NCBI RefSeq assembly: GCF_001305595.1
Contig: NZ_CP012403.1
Span: forward strand, 270,501 to 334,500
Length of the DNA: 64,000 nt
Direction of reading: 5' to 3'
Source: Azospirillum thiophilum
GTDB taxonomy: Bacteria; Pseudomonadota; Alphaproteobacteria; Azospirillales; Azospirillaceae
Of this stretch, positions 1 to 7,459 are shown in pieces. The first letter of the stretch is position 1. Each line of letters starts with the position of its first letter. The notes below the pieces were generated by a model. That model did not search any database. It had not been told where the DNA came from and was given only the letters and a program-made list of their open reading frames with translations. Position numbers and translations under genes: made by a program.

Positions 1-393
1 GTCGGCCTTCGACACCGGCTTCACCAGATATCCGGAGATGCCGTACGCGATGGCGCGCTTGACCACATCGGCCTCGCGGTGGCCGGTGAGCACCAGCACC
101 GGAAGGTCGGCGAGCGGATTGCCGGTGGCGGTGCGCAGCGCGTGCAGCAGGTCGAGCCCGCCCATGCGCGGCATTTCCAGGTCGCAGATCGCCAGGTCGA
201 CGTCCTCGCCGCTCTTGCGCAGGATGTCGAGCGCCTGCACACCGTCCGCCGCCTCGAACACGACGCGGACCCTGATGTCGTGCAGCAGGCGGGAGATCAG
301 CTTCCGGGTGAAGTCGTCATCCTCGACCAACAGCACACCCAGGTCGTGAATCGTCCGGATCCGGCGGGTGCCGCCGCCTGTCTCCACCACCAT
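1..393 (-). CDS. Response regulator receiver protein (C-terminus cut by window edge)
   Basis: A CheY-like receiver is read leftwards and runs off the left edge of the window; about 130 residues are visible. The acidic cluster VEDDD follows strand beta1, the phospho-acceptor lies in AICDLEMPRMGG, the Thr switch is in VLTGHRE, and the lysine is in GYLVKPVSKAD. The ATG at 391-393 follows GGAGAG at a short distance. It is divergent from the hybrid histidine kinase on the other side of a 214-bp gap, so the two probably form one signalling unit. No output domain is visible in the portion present; it could be a single-domain regulator or continue outside the window. Confidence 0.85.
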   Translation of the reverse strand, partial: MVVETGGGTRRIRTIHDLGVLLVEDDDFTRKLISRLLHDIRVRVVFEAADGVQALDILRKSGEDVDLAICDLEMPRMGGLDLLHALRTATGNPLADLPVLVLTGHREADVVKRAIAYGISGYLVKPVSKAD

Positions 394-457
394 GAGGCTC
401 TCCGTTCCGTCCGGCTTCCCCCAGCCCATCCCGGGGACACCGGCCAATACAGTTTCT

Positions 458-472
458 TTAACGCACCATTGA
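458..472. promoter_or_regulatory. CtrA-like box with one mismatch (TTAA-N7-TTGA)
   Basis: The sequence is TTAA, seven bases, TTGA; the CtrA consensus known from alphaproteobacteria is TTAA-N7-TTAA. It lies in the divergent region between the response regulator and the hybrid kinase, 65 bp upstream of the regulator start. A further TTAAC stands at 480-484. One-mismatch hits are expected about once by chance in a window this size, so this is weak support. Confidence 0.25.
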
Positions 473-607
473 GCAGTCGTTAACGGTTTTCCGTATCCGC
501 CCCTTCGGGGTGTCGCCGATCGTGCCGGGGAGGAATGGCATTCGGTTGGACAACGCCCTATCCTGCTTTCAAGTCCAACCATCCCCCGACCAGGATCGCC
601 CGCAACC

Positions 608-2770
608 GTGTCCCCGCCGCCGCCCGCCGACCAAAGCCCGCCCCCCTTCGGCAGCCTGCCCCCCTTCGGCAGCCTGCCGGAGACGGCGATGCTCGCCGCC
701 GTGGTCGAGGCCAGCGACGCCGGGATCGCGGTGATGGACGTGACCCGCCCCGGCTACCCCATCGTCTATTGCAACGCCGCCTTCCTGGGGATGGTGGGCT
801 ATGCGGCCGACGAGGTGATCGGCCGCAACAGCGCCTTCCTGCAAGGGCCGGAGACCGACCCCGGCACCGCGACCGCGATCCGGGCGGCGCTGGAGGAGGT
901 GCGGCCGTTGTCGGTGGAGGTGCTGAACCACCGCAAGGACGGCAGCACCTTCTGGAACGCCCTGTCGCTGCGGCCGGTGCCGGGACCGGACGGGCGGGTC
1001 CGCTGGATCGCCGGCACCTGCGCCGACGTCACCCGCAGCCGCAAATCGGAGCAGGAGCTGCGCGCCGCCGAGGACAAGCTGACCCGGCTGGCGGCGGAGA
1101 CCTTCGCGCTCGCCGAGGATCTCGACCGCGCGCGGGAGGAGGCGGACGCCGCCCGCGTCGCCGCGGAGAATGCCAGCAGCGCCAAGTCCCGCTTCCTGGC
1201 GATGATGAGCCACGAGCTGCGCACGCCGATGACCGCGGTGATCGGCATGGGCGACCTGCTGATGGGCACCGGGCTGAACGAGCAGCAGAAGGCCTTCGTG
1301 AAGACCCTGCGCTCGTCGGCCGGCACGCTGATGACCATCCTGAACGACGTGCTCGACTTCTCGAAGATCGAGGCGGGGCAGTTGACGCTGGAGGAGATCG
1401 ACTTCTCGCTGCCCCGGCTGGTCGAGGATGTCGTGCAGTTGTTCCTGGTGCGCGCCGCGGCCAAGGGGCTGACCCTGTCCGCCTCGATCGCCGACGACAC
1501 GCCGCGCCACATCCGCGGAGACCCGACACGGCTGCGGCAGGTGCTGTTCAACCTGGTGTCGAACGCCATCAAGTTCACCGACCGCGGCGCCATCGAGATC
1601 GCGGTGTGGTCGCCCGATCCGCCCGCCGCCTGGAGTCCGGAGGCTCCCGGCCCGCAGCCCATCACCCTGCGCTTCGAGGTGGAGGACAGCGGCATCGGCA
1701 TGACGGCGGAGCAGCGGTCCCGCCTGTTCGACGCCTTCGTCCAGGCCGACGTCTCGACCAACCGCAAATATGGCGGCACCGGGCTGGGGCTGGCGATCTG
1801 CAAGCGGCTGGTCGAGGTGATGGGCGGCGAGATCGCAGTGTCCAGCGCGCCCGGCCGCGGCTCCGTCTTCCGGTTCTCGATCCGGACGCGCATGGCCGAG
1901 GCGCCGCCGATCGGGGAACTGGGCAACCGTCCCGCCTTGTCGCCGGTACAGGACGGGGATGGACGGAGCCCCGTCGCCCTGCGGCTGCTGCTGGCCGAGG
2001 ACAACGACATCAACCGCATGCTGATCGTCGCGATGATGACCCGCCTGGGGCACCGGATCGACGCGGTGAGCGACGGGCGCGCGGCCCTGGATGCGATACA
2101 GGGGGACGCGGTCCAGGGGGACGGCTACGACGCGCTGATCCTCGACATGGAAATGCCGGTGCTGGACGGCCGCTCCACCGCCCGGGCGATCCGGCGGTTT
2201 GATGGGCCGGCCGCGCACATCCCCATCGTCGGCCTGTCCGCCGACGCGCTGCCCGAACACCGCGACGGCCACATGGCCGCCGGGCTGGACGCCTATCTGA
2301 CCAAGCCCATCGACTGGGACCAGCTGAATGCGGTTCTCGTCGAACTGGCGACCCGTCCGCGCGAGGGGCGGACGGTGCCGGTCCCCAGCCCCCCGGAGGC
2401 CGACGGCAACCGCTTCTCCGCCCTGCCGCTGATCGACCGGGTGAAGCAGACGGAGCTTCGGCTGGCGCTGGGCGGCGAGGCGCTGGACGGCATGCTGGAG
2501 CTGCTTCCCGAAACCGCGCTGCGCGAACTGCACGCCATCCGCTCCGCGCTCCAGGCCGGACGCCCGCGAGAGTTGAAGCAGGCCGCCCATACGCTGGCGG
2601 GACTGGCGGCCAATTTCGGCACGCCGCGCATGGCCGCCATCGCCCGCGCCATCAACGACACCCCGTCCGACACCGACAAGGTGGCCGCCCTGCTGCCCCT
2701 GCTGGAGACCACCGTCACGGCGACCAGCCGCCTGGTGCAGGACCTCGCCGGCGGGGACGGCGGGGGATGA
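608..2770 (+). CDS. Hybrid histidine kinase, PAS/LOV-like - HisKA - HATPase - REC - Hpt
   Basis: This multi-step phosphorelay kinase appears soluble, with no membrane segment seen. From the N-terminus it has a PAS domain of LOV type (about residues 30-140), a coiled coil, HisKA with SHELRTP (His202), an ATPase domain with NLVSNAIKF, DSGIGM and GGTGLGLAI, a receiver with LLAEDNDIN and Asp513, and an Hpt domain with His661 in AAHTLAGLAANFG. The LOV signature GRNxxFLQG is present, but the photoactive Cys is Ser and the following Arg is Ala. The GTG at 608 gives the longest product; an ATG at 689 is an alternative that would skip a duplicated PPFGSLP stretch. It is divergent from a receiver protein that may be its partner. 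Confidence 0.9.
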   Translation: MSPPPPADQSPPPFGSLPPFGSLPETAMLAAVVEASDAGIAVMDVTRPGYPIVYCNAAFLGMVGYAADEVIGRNSAFLQGPETDPGTATAIRAALEEVRPLSVEVLNHRKDGSTFWNALSLRPVPGPDGRVRWIAGTCADVTRSRKSEQELRAAEDKLTRLAAETFALAEDLDRAREEADAARVAAENASSAKSRFLAMMSHELRTPMTAVIGMGDLLMGTGLNEQQKAFVKTLRSSAGTLMTILNDVLDFSKIEAGQLTLEEIDFSLPRLVEDVVQLFLVRAAAKGLTLSASIADDTPRHIRGDPTRLRQVLFNLVSNAIKFTDRGAIEIAVWSPDPPAAWSPEAPGPQPITLRFEVEDSGIGMTAEQRSRLFDAFVQADVSTNRKYGGTGLGLAICKRLVEVMGGEIAVSSAPGRGSVFRFSIRTRMAEAPPIGELGNRPALSPVQDGDGRSPVALRLLLAEDNDINRMLIVAMMTRLGHRIDAVSDGRAALDAIQGDAVQGDGYDALILDMEMPVLDGRSTARAIRRFDGPAAHIPIVGLSADALPEHRDGHMAAGLDAYLTKPIDWDQLNAVLVELATRPREGRTVPVPSPPEADGNRFSALPLIDRVKQTELRLALGGEALDGMLELLPETALRELHAIRSALQAGRPRELKQAAHTLAGLAANFGTPRMAAIARAINDTPSDTDKVAALLPLLETTVTATSRLVQDLAGGDGGG

Positions 2771-2846
2771 CCGGCCGGCGGGCAATCCCCGCCGTCCCGA
2801 TGCCCCCGCCCCCGCTCCGGCTTTGGATTTGGATAAGGTGACCGAA

Positions 2847-3446
2847 ATGCAGCAGTTGGACCTGCTCAAGCGACCGAGCGGCCGGACCGCCATGCTGATG
2901 GCGTCGGGATTCACGTTCGATCTCGAACATCCCTGTGCCGACGGCATGCCGATCGCCGACGTGGCGCGGTCGCTGGCCTATCAGCCGCGATGGGCAGGCG
3001 CCACCCGCGAATTCTATTCGGTCGCCGAGCACAGCGTCATGGTTTCACGTCTGGTCCCGCCGGCCTTCGCGCTCGACGGCCTGTGCCACGACCTCGACGA
3101 GGCGATCAGCGGGGACATCGCCTCATGCGTCAAGCTGCTGATCGGGCGGGAGCATCTGAAGAAGAAGCTCGACCCGATCAAGCGGGCGCTCGCCCGGCGC
3201 TTCGGCTTCCGCCTCGACGGCGCCGACGTCAAGCACGCCGACCTCGTCTGCATGGCGACCGAGTTGCGCGACCTGCTGCCGCCGGCCTGGATGGATTTCG
3301 GCCACCTGCCGCCTCCCCATCCCGACAGGATCGTGCCGGTCGGTCCCGAGCGGGCATTCACCCTGTTCCTCGAACGCTACGAGGAGCTGAAGCATCTGGC
3401 CGCGCCGGCCGGCGACGGCCAGCGCAAGCGCAGGACGCCGGGCTGA
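2847..3446 (+). CDS. HD-domain phosphohydrolase (YfbR/5'-nucleotidase-like)
   Basis: About 199 residues. The metal-binding HD pattern is visible: His in VAEHSVMVS, HD in GLCHDLDEAISGD and a later Asp. The HDxxEAxxGDI form with a following Lys is that of small nucleotidase-like HD proteins also common in phages. I prefer the ATG at 2847 because TAAGG stands just upstream; a TTG at 2823 would add eight residues. The gene converges on the XRE regulator across a 13-bp tandem repeat array. The substrate is unknown; a nucleotide is the family-based guess. Confidence 0.8.
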   Translation: MQQLDLLKRPSGRTAMLMASGFTFDLEHPCADGMPIADVARSLAYQPRWAGATREFYSVAEHSVMVSRLVPPAFALDGLCHDLDEAISGDIASCVKLLIGREHLKKKLDPIKRALARRFGFRLDGADVKHADLVCMATELRDLLPPAWMDFGHLPPPHPDRIVPVGPERAFTLFLERYEELKHLAAPAGDGQRKRRTPG

Positions 3447-3451
3447 GCCGT

Positions 3452-3529
3452 CGGAAGCAGTGGCCGGAAGCAGTGGCCGGAAGCAGTGGCCGGAAGCAGT
3501 GGCCGGAAGCAGTGGCCGGAAGCAGTGGT
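3452..3529. repeat. Tandem array of six 13-bp repeats
   Basis: Six consecutive copies of CGGAAGCAGTGGC fill the gap between two convergent genes. Only the last base of the last copy differs. The array begins 5 bp after the HD-gene stop and ends exactly at the stop codon of the XRE gene. The unit is not a palindrome and is not a multiple of three, so it looks like a variable-number repeat, not coding sequence. Confidence 0.95.
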
Positions 3530-4035
3530 CAGGCGTGTCCGCCCTGCTCCGCCCGGCGGCCGCGGCCGCGCCGGACCTCCGCCGCCCCGGTCCCTGCCCC
3601 GGTCCCGGTCCCGGCATCCGACTGTTCGGCGCAGCGTTCGGCCAGTTCGCGGATGGCGGCACGCACCTGCGGATCGCGGATGCTCTGGAAATAGCGCGCC
3701 AGCATCAGCGCCTCGCGCGATTGCAGGGTGTTGTCCGGCTCCTCCCTGCCGGCGGCCGGCACCTCGCCCTCCGGCACCGCCTGACGGTTCTCCAGCCCTT
3801 CGAAGAAGACGGAGACCGGGACGCGGAAGAACTGGCCGAGCTTGAACAGCCGGCTGGAGGACACGCGGTTGAAGCCGCGCTCGTACTTCTGAAGCTGCTG
3901 GAAGGTCAGCCCCAGCGCCGAGGCGACGTCGCTCTGGCTGAGGCCGGCCAGCATGCGCAGTTCGCGCAGGCGTTGGCCGACAAACACGTCGACCTCGTTC
4001 AGGCCTTCCTTCTTCTCGCGGCCACGCCGTTTCAT
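3529..4035 (-). CDS. XRE-family HTH transcriptional regulator
   Basis: 168 residues. The helix-turn-helix lies at about residues 12-68: VGQRLRELRMLAGLSQSDVASALGL is followed by TFQQLQKYERGFNRVSSSRLF, the standard XRE arrangement. The next segment, FFRVPVSVFFEGL, is typical of alphaproteobacterial members. The C-terminal half is helical and ends in a low-complexity Gly/Thr/Arg tail. The ATG at 4033-4035 has a good ribosome site (GAAGGGAAAG); the upstream in-frame extension is not supported. Its stop codon touches the 13-bp repeat array, so array changes could alter its 3' end. Target genes are unknown. Confidence 0.85.
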   Translation of the reverse strand: MKRRGREKKEGLNEVDVFVGQRLRELRMLAGLSQSDVASALGLTFQQLQKYERGFNRVSSSRLFKLGQFFRVPVSVFFEGLENRQAVPEGEVPAAGREEPDNTLQSREALMLARYFQSIRDPQVRAAIRELAERCAEQSDAGTGTGAGTGAAEVRRGRGRRAEQGGHA

Positions 4036-4409
4036 GGCTCTTTCCCTTCGATACTGTACTGGCCCCCGATGCCCGGTCCGCCCGCCATCGCCAGGGATGC
4101 CCGGAACCCCGTCGCTCCGGAAAACGCCGCCAGCGGCGCCGGTGCAGGGAAGGACGTCACCGGGACGGACGAATCGGCCGGATGCGGGTGTGGAATGCAA
4201 CTCAGCTATGACCGCCATGGGTCGATGTCAACCGCCGCTCGACCGAATACCTCCTTTGGACAAGTCTTGCCTGACCCGACTCATCCGACGCTTCATACCG
4301 GCATACCCGTTTCGCGCATCGCGCGCCATGACCCCGCCCGCGGTCGCGTTCGGCGCACCGTTGCGCTCAAGCCGGGGGAATGCTGCGTCACTGTGACCCA
4401 GGGTTGCGC

Positions 4410-4491
4410 GCATGGCCTTTGCAGGGCTGCAATATTTGCGGGGCACTAGGCATATTTTGCCGGGCACTGGGCAAATTCTGCCGCCGATTAA
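4410..4491. repeat. Direct repeats of 21 bp upstream of fliF (ftr-like, putative FlbD sites)
   Basis: Three copies at 4429-4449, 4450-4470 and 4471-4491 share the pattern GCA-WATTYTGC followed by CGGGCACTRG. A weaker 19-bp copy lies at 4410-4428. The period is two helical turns, so a protein would meet all copies on one DNA face. Each copy contains an imperfect dyad (GCAA...TTGC). On the minus strand the units read CCGGCAAAATATGCC and CGGCAGAATTTGCC. From memory, this resembles the ftr elements bound by FlbD in Caulobacter, and flbD is in the operon that starts 137 bp downstream. Confidence 0.6.
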
Positions 4492-4502
4492 CCCTCTGTT
4501 CA
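4488..4502. promoter_or_regulatory. CtrA-like box upstream of fliF (TTAA-N7-TTCA)
   Basis: TTAA, seven bases, TTCA: one mismatch to the CtrA consensus. It overlaps the end of the third 21-bp repeat and lies about 125 bp before fliF. In Caulobacter, CtrA activates the fliF operon from a similar position. The assignment is inference from sequence and context. Confidence 0.4.
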
Positions 4503-4627
4503 TCAAGACCACGCAGCATGCCCCAGAGTAGGCAAAGCCCGGCGCGGAACTTGCACAAACCGTCTCGCATTCGCGAAACAGGCCGTGTGGAGAGCATGCC
4601 GGACAGACTTCCGATCGGGGATCGCGC

Positions 4628-6289
4628 GTGAACAACCTGCTGCAGACCTTGCGCAATCTCGGACCCGCGCGCCTCGCCGCGATCGGCGGGGTCGGGCTGC
4701 TGCTGATCGGATTCTTCGTCTACCTGACCACCCGGCTGTCCACGCCGGAGATGGAGCTGCTCTACGCCGAACTCCAGCAGACGGAGGCGGCGGCCATCGC
4801 CAAGAAGCTGGACGAGGCGAAGGTTCCCTACAGCGTCGACAAGACGGGCACCAAGATCATGGTGCCGGCCGACCAGGTCGGGCCGATGCGCATGCGCATG
4901 GCGGCGCAGGGACTCCCCTCCGGCGGCTCGGTCGGCTACGAGCTGTTCGACAAGGGAGAAGGCTTCGGCGCCACCAGCTTCATGCAGAACATCAACCACC
5001 TGCGCGCGCTGGAAGGCGAGATGGCGCGCACGGTGCAGACGCTGAACGGCGTCCAGCAGGCCCGTGTCCATCTGGTGCTGCCCAAGCGCGAGCTGTTCGC
5101 CCGCCAGCAGAACCCGGCGACCGCCAGCGTCTTCCTGAAGCTGCGCCCCGGCGCCCAGCTGAGCCGCGAGAACATCCAGGCGATCCAGCAGCTGATCGCC
5201 GCCTCGGTGCCCAACCTCGACCCCAACCGCATCTCCATCGTCGACGACAAGGGCAAGCTGCTGGCGCGCGGCACCGGCAGCGACACGGCGGAAGCCATGA
5301 TGGCGAGCGCCGAGGAGAAGAAGCAGGCCTACGAGGGCCGGCTGGCCCGCACCATCGAGGATCTGCTGGGCCGGACGCTCGGCTACGGCAAGGTGCGGGC
5401 GGAGGTGTCGGCCGACCTCGATTTCGACCGCATCACCACCCAGTCGGAAATCTTCGATCCGGAAAGCCAGGTCGTCCGCTCGACCCAGACGGTCGCCGAG
5501 TCGAACGAGAGCAGCGACCGCGACCCGCTGGCCCCGGTGACGGTGGACCAGAATCTGCCGACCTCCCAGGCCAGCAGCAGCGCCAGCCCGCTGTCCTCGA
5601 ACAAGTCGAACCGCAACGAAGAGACGATCAACTACGAGATCACCAAGACCACCAAGTCGCATGTGCGCGAGAGCGGTCAGGTCCGCCGCCTGTCGGTCGC
5701 GGTGCTGGTCGACGGCACCTACCAGCTGTCCAAGGACGCGCCGCCGGCCTACCAGCCGCGCAGCGAGCAGGAAGTCGAGAGCATCAAGGCGCTGGTGCGC
5801 TCCGCCGTCGGGATGGACGCCGTGCGCGGCGACACGCTGGAGGTGGTCAACATGCGCTTCTGGTCGCCGGAAGACGACATCCAGAAGCCGGAAGAGCTGT
5901 TCATGGGCATGACCAAGGACGACCTGTTCCGCATCGCGGAGATGGTCGTCCTGGGCATCGTCGCCGTCCTGATCATCCTGCTGGTCATCCGCCCGCTGAT
6001 CTCCCGCGCCTTCGAGAAGGCCGAGATGCAGGAGGAGGACGAGATGGACCGGCTGCTGACCGACCAGGCCGGCATGCCGGCGGCGCTGTCCGCCCCCACC
6101 GGCGCGCTGGCCCAGGATCTGGCGCTGGAAGCGGCCCAGGCCGACGAGGAGCTGGAGCAGATGATCGACATCAACCGGGTCGAGGGCCGCGTCCGCGCAT
6201 CCTCCCTGCGCAAGGTCGGCGAGATCGTCGACAAGCATCCGGAAGAGGCGGTCTCGATCCTGCGCAACTGGCTGTATCAGGAGAGCTGA
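4628..6289 (+). CDS. fliF: Flagellar MS-ring protein FliF
   Basis: 553 residues, normal for the family. It forms the membrane ring on which rod, switch and export gate assemble. A first membrane helix lies near residues 17-37 (IGGVGLLLIGFFVYL), then the YscJ/FliF ring-building domains with VHLVLPKRELF, a long periplasmic part, a second helix near 438-458 (VVLGIVAVLIILLVI), and a cytoplasmic tail ending in EEAVSILRNWLYQ that normally binds FliG. The start is GTG. It is the first gene of the flagellar operon. FliG, its usual neighbour and partner, does not follow it here. Confidence 0.97.
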   Translation: MNNLLQTLRNLGPARLAAIGGVGLLLIGFFVYLTTRLSTPEMELLYAELQQTEAAAIAKKLDEAKVPYSVDKTGTKIMVPADQVGPMRMRMAAQGLPSGGSVGYELFDKGEGFGATSFMQNINHLRALEGEMARTVQTLNGVQQARVHLVLPKRELFARQQNPATASVFLKLRPGAQLSRENIQAIQQLIAASVPNLDPNRISIVDDKGKLLARGTGSDTAEAMMASAEEKKQAYEGRLARTIEDLLGRTLGYGKVRAEVSADLDFDRITTQSEIFDPESQVVRSTQTVAESNESSDRDPLAPVTVDQNLPTSQASSSASPLSSNKSNRNEETINYEITKTTKSHVRESGQVRRLSVAVLVDGTYQLSKDAPPAYQPRSEQEVESIKALVRSAVGMDAVRGDTLEVVNMRFWSPEDDIQKPEELFMGMTKDDLFRIAEMVVLGIVAVLIILLVIRPLISRAFEKAEMQEEDEMDRLLTDQAGMPAALSAPTGALAQDLALEAAQADEELEQMIDINRVEGRVRASSLRKVGEIVDKHPEEAVSILRNWLYQES

Positions 6290-6345
6290 GCGATGCCGGC
6301 CTCCGCCATTCCCGCATTCGGCACCCATAAGGGAGCGCACCGGCC

Positions 6346-7110
6346 ATGAGCGTGCGCAAATTCCTCTTCGACGAGTCCTTCGACGTGGACGCCGTGCCCC
6401 GCATGACCCATGTCGAGGAGGACGACCTGCTGCCGGAGGACGAGCCGCCGCAACCGGAGGAGCCGCCGCCCCCGCCGGCGCCGATCTTCGGCGAGGAGGA
6501 GCTGGCCGCCGCCCGTGCCCAGGGCTATGACGAGGGCCTCGCCGCCGGCAAGTCGGAGGGGACGGCCGCCGGCTACGGCAAGGGCTTCACCGATGGCATG
6601 GGCGCCGGCCAGAACACCGGCTACGAACGCGGCAAGGCGGAGATCGAGGCGACGGTGAACAACCGCATCGCCGGCGCGCTGTCGCAGATCGCCGACGGGG
6701 TCGCCCGCCTGCTGGCCGAGCACGAGGCGGGCAGCGCGGCGCGCTCCGAACAGCCGGTCCATCTGGCGCTGGCCATCGTCCGCAAGCTGATGCCCGAATG
6801 GGCGCGGCGCGGCGGCATGGTCGAGGTGGAGGGGATGGTCCGCGCCTGCCTGACCGACCTGATCGACGAGCCGCGGCTGGTCATCCGGGTGGCCGACGAT
6901 ACGATGGATCTGGTGCGCGAGCATCTGGACCGGACGGTCGGGTCGCGCGGCTTCGGCGCCAAGCTGATGGTGGTCGGCGATCCGTCGATCGCGCCCGGCG
7001 GCTGCCGCATCGAATGGGCCGAAGGCGGCATGGAGCGCGACACCGCCCAGCTGCTGGCCGAGATCGAGCGCCGCGCCGCGCACATGCTGGAGGCTCCGGC
7101 CCCCGTCTGA
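6346..7110 (+). CDS. fliH: Flagellar assembly protein FliH (FlbE type)
   Basis: 254 residues. FliH binds the export ATPase FliI and brings it to the export gate and C-ring. The N-terminus MSVRKFLFDESFD is typical of the alphaproteobacterial FlbE form. It is followed by an acidic Pro-rich stretch (residues 25-45) and Gly-repeat helices (GYDEGLAAGKSEGTAAGYG and onward), then a C-terminal domain with LIDEPRLVIRV and GGCRIEWAEGGMERD. The ATG overlaps the stop of an 18-codon mini frame that fills the 57-bp gap after fliF. fliI is not in the window. Confidence 0.85.
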   Translation: MSVRKFLFDESFDVDAVPRMTHVEEDDLLPEDEPPQPEEPPPPPAPIFGEEELAAARAQGYDEGLAAGKSEGTAAGYGKGFTDGMGAGQNTGYERGKAEIEATVNNRIAGALSQIADGVARLLAEHEAGSAARSEQPVHLALAIVRKLMPEWARRGGMVEVEGMVRACLTDLIDEPRLVIRVADDTMDLVREHLDRTVGSRGFGAKLMVVGDPSIAPGGCRIEWAEGGMERDTAQLLAEIERRAAHMLEAPAPV

Positions 7111-7144
7111 GGGGTGTCCGGAATGAAGGAGGTTCGAGACCGTC

Positions 7145-7459
7145 ATGCCGAGCGACAATTTCTCGCTGAACGACCTGAACAGCAGCGGCGACGACTACGC
7201 CAGCCCCGGGATCGCCAAGGATCTGGAGGCGGTGTACGACATCCCGGTCCAGATCTCGGCCGTGCTGGGCAAATCGACCATGCAGGTGGCGCAGCTGCTG
7301 AAGCTCGGCCGCGGCGCCGTGGTCGAACTCGACCGCAAGGTCGGCGAGGCCATCGACATCTACGTGAACAACCGCCTGGTCGCCCGCGGCGAGGTGGTGG
7401 TGGTGGAGGACCGGCTGGGCGTGACCATGACGGAAATCATCAAGTCGGACCGGGGCTGA
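7145..7459 (+). CDS. fliN: Flagellar motor switch protein FliN
   Basis: 104 residues, almost all a SpoA/C-ring domain: DIPVQISAVLGKSTMQVAQLL, LGRGAVVELDRKVGEAIDIYV and NNRLVARGEVVVVEDRLGVTMTEII in order. FliN forms the lower C-ring with FliM. A strong ribosome site AAGGAGGT lies at 7126-7133. The stop codon overlaps the ATG of the MotA-like gene (TGATG), so translation is probably coupled. Confidence 0.95.
   Translation: MPSDNFSLNDLNSSGDDYASPGIAKDLEAVYDIPVQISAVLGKSTMQVAQLLKLGRGAVVELDRKVGEAIDIYVNNRLVARGEVVVVEDRLGVTMTEIIKSDRG

Larger units (their letters stand above)
4036..4627. other. Intergenic control region between XRE gene and fliF
   Basis: No convincing gene lies in these 592 bp. It is divergent, serving the XRE gene to the left and the flagellar operon to the right. 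The right part (4410-4502) is clearly more AT-rich and holds the 21-bp repeats and the CtrA-like box described separately. Confidence 0.7.

Noticed and set aside
3452..3529. CRISPR array
   Set aside because: The 13-bp units are directly adjacent with no spacers and no cas genes nearby.
4429..4491. Sigma-54 promoter within the repeats before fliF
   Set aside because: GGCAC and TTGC elements are present, but the GG-to-GC distance is never the required one.
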